Positions 63,311 to 64,000 of a DNA stretch of 64,000 nucleotides are shown here, piece after piece (within the stretch, counting starts at the first letter, position 1; each line of letters opens with the position of its first letter). The notes under the pieces were generated by a model that worked only from the letters and a program-made list of their open reading frames with translations, did not search any database and was not told the origin of the DNA. The position numbers were made by a program, and so were the translations under genes. The stretch is from Actinoallomurus bryophytorum. Lineage in GTDB: Bacteria > Actinomycetota > Actinomycetes > Streptosporangiales > Streptosporangiaceae. The DNA lies in assembly GCF_006716425.1 (NCBI RefSeq), contig NZ_VFOZ01000001.1:3100001-3164000 (forward strand), in the 5' to 3' direction.

Positions 63311-64000
63311 TTAGTCCCCGTAGGACGAGCCGCCCCACTGGCCGGTGTCCTGCTTGGGCGTCCCACTGTCCTCCGCGGGCGGTGTGATGCCCATCTTGTC
63401 CTTCCTCGGCTCCAGCCCGGGGACCGGCGGCACGTCGTCGGCCGACGCGATCGAGGACGCCTCGTCCGCCTTGGCCAGCTCCTCCTCGGCCTTGGCGATG
63501 TGCTCGGCGAGGTTCGTCCTGGGGTTGCCCTCGCGCGGCGTCTGGTCGCCGCCCGCGGCGCGGTCGAAGAACCGCAGCAGCTCGACCGGGAACGGCATCA
63601 CGAGCGTGCTGTTCTTCTCGGCCGCCACCTCGACGACGGTCTGCAGCAGACGCAGCTGGAGTGAGGCGGGATCCTGGGCCATGACCTCGGCCGCGGCGGC
63701 GAGCCGCTTGGACGCCTGGAACTCACCGTCGGCGGTGATGATGCGCGCACGGCGTTCGCGCTCGGCCTCGGCCTGGCGGGCCATCGATCGCTTCATGCCC
63801 TCGGGCAGTGACACGTCCTTGATCTCGACCCGCTGGATCTTGATGCCCCAGGGTGCCTCGGTCGCCTGGTCCATGATCCGCTGCAGTTCGGCATTGATCG
63901 TCTCCCGCTCCGACAGCAGCTGCTGCATGTCCGCCTGGCCGATCACCGAACGCAGCGAGGTCTGGGCCACCTGCGAGATCGCCCAGTTGTAGTTCTGCAC
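63311..64000 (-). CDS. Slipin/stomatin (SPFH, band 7) protein, 5' end off the window
   Basis: At least 229 residues of the C-terminal part. The SPFH core is visible in QTSLRSVIGQADMQQLLSER, then WGIKIQRVEIKDVSLPEGM and the coiled coil MARQAEAERERRARIITADG. A Pro/Asp-rich tail ends SSYGD. Slipins are membrane-anchored through an N-terminal hydrophobic stretch (not in this window) and organise membrane microdomains, commonly with an NfeD partner. It is the most upstream visible gene of the operon continuing to the MBL hydrolase. Confidence 0.9.
   Translation of the reverse strand: MQNYNWAISQVAQTSLRSVIGQADMQQLLSERETINAELQRIMDQATEAPWGIKIQRVEIKDVSLPEGMKRSMARQAEAERERRARIITADGEFQASKRLAAAAEVMAQDPASLQLRLLQTVVEVAAEKNSTLVMPFPVELLRFFDRAAGGDQTPREGNPRTNLAEHIAKAEEELAKADEASSIASADDVPPVPGLEPRKDKMGITPPAEDSGTPKQDTGQWGGSSYGD

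Overview
The window is about 70% G+C and reads as ordinary chromosome of a filamentous, high-GC actinomycete. This rests on near-universal G/C in third codon positions, frequent GTG starts, a bldG anti-anti-sigma gene, a K+-independent H+-pyrophosphatase, a WhiJ-type regulator and a Tad-type pilus locus beside a DEAD/H helicase. The order helicase - Tad genes - acs - marP-like protease - nth - crp is one I know from Mycobacterium (Rv3649 to Rv3676) and Streptomyces (around SCO3547 to SCO3571). The accessory genes (tandem FUSC proteins, DUF2231-Rieske protein) would suit a Streptosporangiales/Thermomonosporaceae genome, but family placement is inference. No rRNA, tRNA, CRISPR array, insertion sequence or prophage was recognised.

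Layout. 1-26 kb is a patchwork of short metabolic and regulatory units: a WhiJ-like XRE regulator opposite an RsbW-like ATPase; bioY; a TetR/GH1 pair; a CapA lipoprotein; a fur-katA peroxide-response operon; a DUF2231-Rieske protein and an isochorismatase-like hydrolase; a cupin/XRE divergon; an ABC-ATPase/TauE pair; an RDD protein with a PGYGQ-repeat tail; a PP2C phosphatase; a NarL-type two-component system; an MFS-queA pair; a probably leaderless RHH-PIN toxin-antitoxin pair; and serB. At 26-30.5 kb two FUSC membrane proteins lie in tandem. 30.9-33.4 kb carries a secreted subtilase and a SixA-like phosphatase. 33.8-40 kb is the conserved hppA / anti-sigma / bldG / helicase block. 43.1-49.7 kb is the Tad (Flp-type) assembly locus: two TadE-like proteins, a mini-pilin, TadC, TadB, the TadA/CpaF ATPase and an Ssd/CpaE-like protein. 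51.5-64 kb holds a degenerate Fic-like protein, acs, a holin-X-like membrane protein, hydrolases, a pentapeptide-repeat protein, a MarP-like protease, a NUDIX hydrolase, nth, crp and a slipin - DUF4177 - RidA - NUDIX - MBL operon cut by the right edge.

Intergenic DNA here is unusually rich in structure. There is a 46-bp array (32.5 kb), a 68-bp dispersed repeat with two copies 11 kb apart, three decayed 167-bp copies at a gene's 3' end (40.5-41 kb), a 52-bp array with two hairpins per unit inside the Tad locus (43.8-44.1 kb), and a 15-bp array (50.3 kb). The 1.8-kb gene-free gap at 49.7-51.5 kb holds three strong hairpins. By synteny it is where mycobacteria encode the RNA-polymerase-binding RNA Ms1/MTS2823 and Streptomyces encode scr3559, so I propose an unannotated Ms1-like RNA ending at about 51465. 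This is the most interesting candidate in the window, followed by the 52-bp array.
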